From JAGTVB01 sp964624765 (lineage in GTDB: Bacteria > Pseudomonadota > Gammaproteobacteria > HK1), in NCBI GenBank assembly GCA_964624765.1, contig CAZUZO010000026.1, forward strand, positions 1 through 30,994: a stretch of DNA of 30,994 bases, written 5' to 3'. Below, piece after piece: positions 30,941 to 30,994 of this stretch; position 1 is the first letter of the stretch; the number at the start of each line of letters is the position of its first letter. The notes below the pieces were generated by a model. It made no database searches. It was not told where the DNA came from and worked only from the letters and a program-made list of their open reading frames with translations. The position numbers and the translations under genes are program-made.

Positions 30941-30994
30941 AGAAGCTGTTTTAAAAACTGCTGCGCTTGCTTGAGCGCGTTGCGCGGCGGCTCA
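30941..30994 (+). repeat. Family B element, left end (cut by window edge)
   Basis: Starts AGAAGCTGTTTTAAAAACTG and continues CTGCGCTTGCTTGAGCGCGT, matching the start of the 19262 copy, until the window ends. It lies 17 bases beyond the family A element, so the S10 operon is preceded by one element of each family. The rest is outside the window. Confidence 0.85.

Noticed and set aside
1..30994. CRISPR array, tRNA or rRNA genes, prophage or transposase genes
   Set aside because: No regularly spaced repeats, no tRNA-like cloverleaf or rRNA sequence, and no integrase, transposase or phage genes were seen. Families A and B are dispersed, not arrayed.

Overview
The window is a chromosomal piece of a GC-rich gammaproteobacterium. 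The ribosomal proteins are close to Escherichia coli and Pseudomonas in length and sequence. The gene neighbourhood (gatCAB beside mreCD-mrdA-rodA-mltB-rlpA-dacA) resembles Chromatiales-type bacteria such as Nitrosococcus. That placement rests on gene order and remembered protein similarity, not on a search, and no species is claimed.

Left part (about 115-11344, all minus strand): a cell-envelope cluster transcribed from right to left: mreC, mreD, mrdA (PBP2), rodA, mltB, rlpA, dacA (PBP5 type), a D-amino-acid aminotransferase, lipB and nagZ. It holds side-wall elongation genes (MreC/MreD/PBP2/RodA), wall-trimming enzymes (MltB, RlpA, DacA), a probable D-Ala/D-Glu supply enzyme, a muropeptide-recycling hexosaminidase and the octanoyltransferase of lipoate synthesis. 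mreB, expected just upstream of mreC, is missing; a repeat element lies in its place.

Middle part (11419-15144, plus strand): the tRNA-dependent amidotransferase genes gatC, gatA and gatB, with a good sigma70-type promoter ahead of them and a previously unlisted 37-codon membrane-peptide ORF between gatC and gatA.

Right part (15181-30747, minus strand): the complete S10-spc-alpha super-operon in canonical order, rpsJ-rplCDWB-rpsS-rplV-rpsC-rplP-rpmC-rpsQ-rplNXE-rpsNH-rplFR-rpsE-rpmD-rplO-secY-rpmJ-rpsMKD-rpoA-rplQ, followed by a SAM hydrolase (DUF62) gene. The 37-aa rpmJ, too short for usual ORF cut-offs, is present.

The unusual feature is two families of short non-coding elements with terminal inverted repeats. 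Family A is about 140 bp with ends AGAGGTTGTGAAAAAACC. Family B is about 220 bp with ends AGAAGCTGTTTTAAAA and conserved internal hairpins. Together they leave about ten full, partial or decayed copies in 31 kb. They occupy nearly every long intergenic gap, including gaps inside the normally compact ribosomal operons (rpsH/rpsN, rpmJ/rpsM, rpsK/rpsD and upstream of rpsJ) and the mreB site. One family A copy has a 5-bp direct repeat (GAGTG) on both sides. They look like MITE-type non-autonomous mobile elements that may also act on the RNA of the operons they interrupt.
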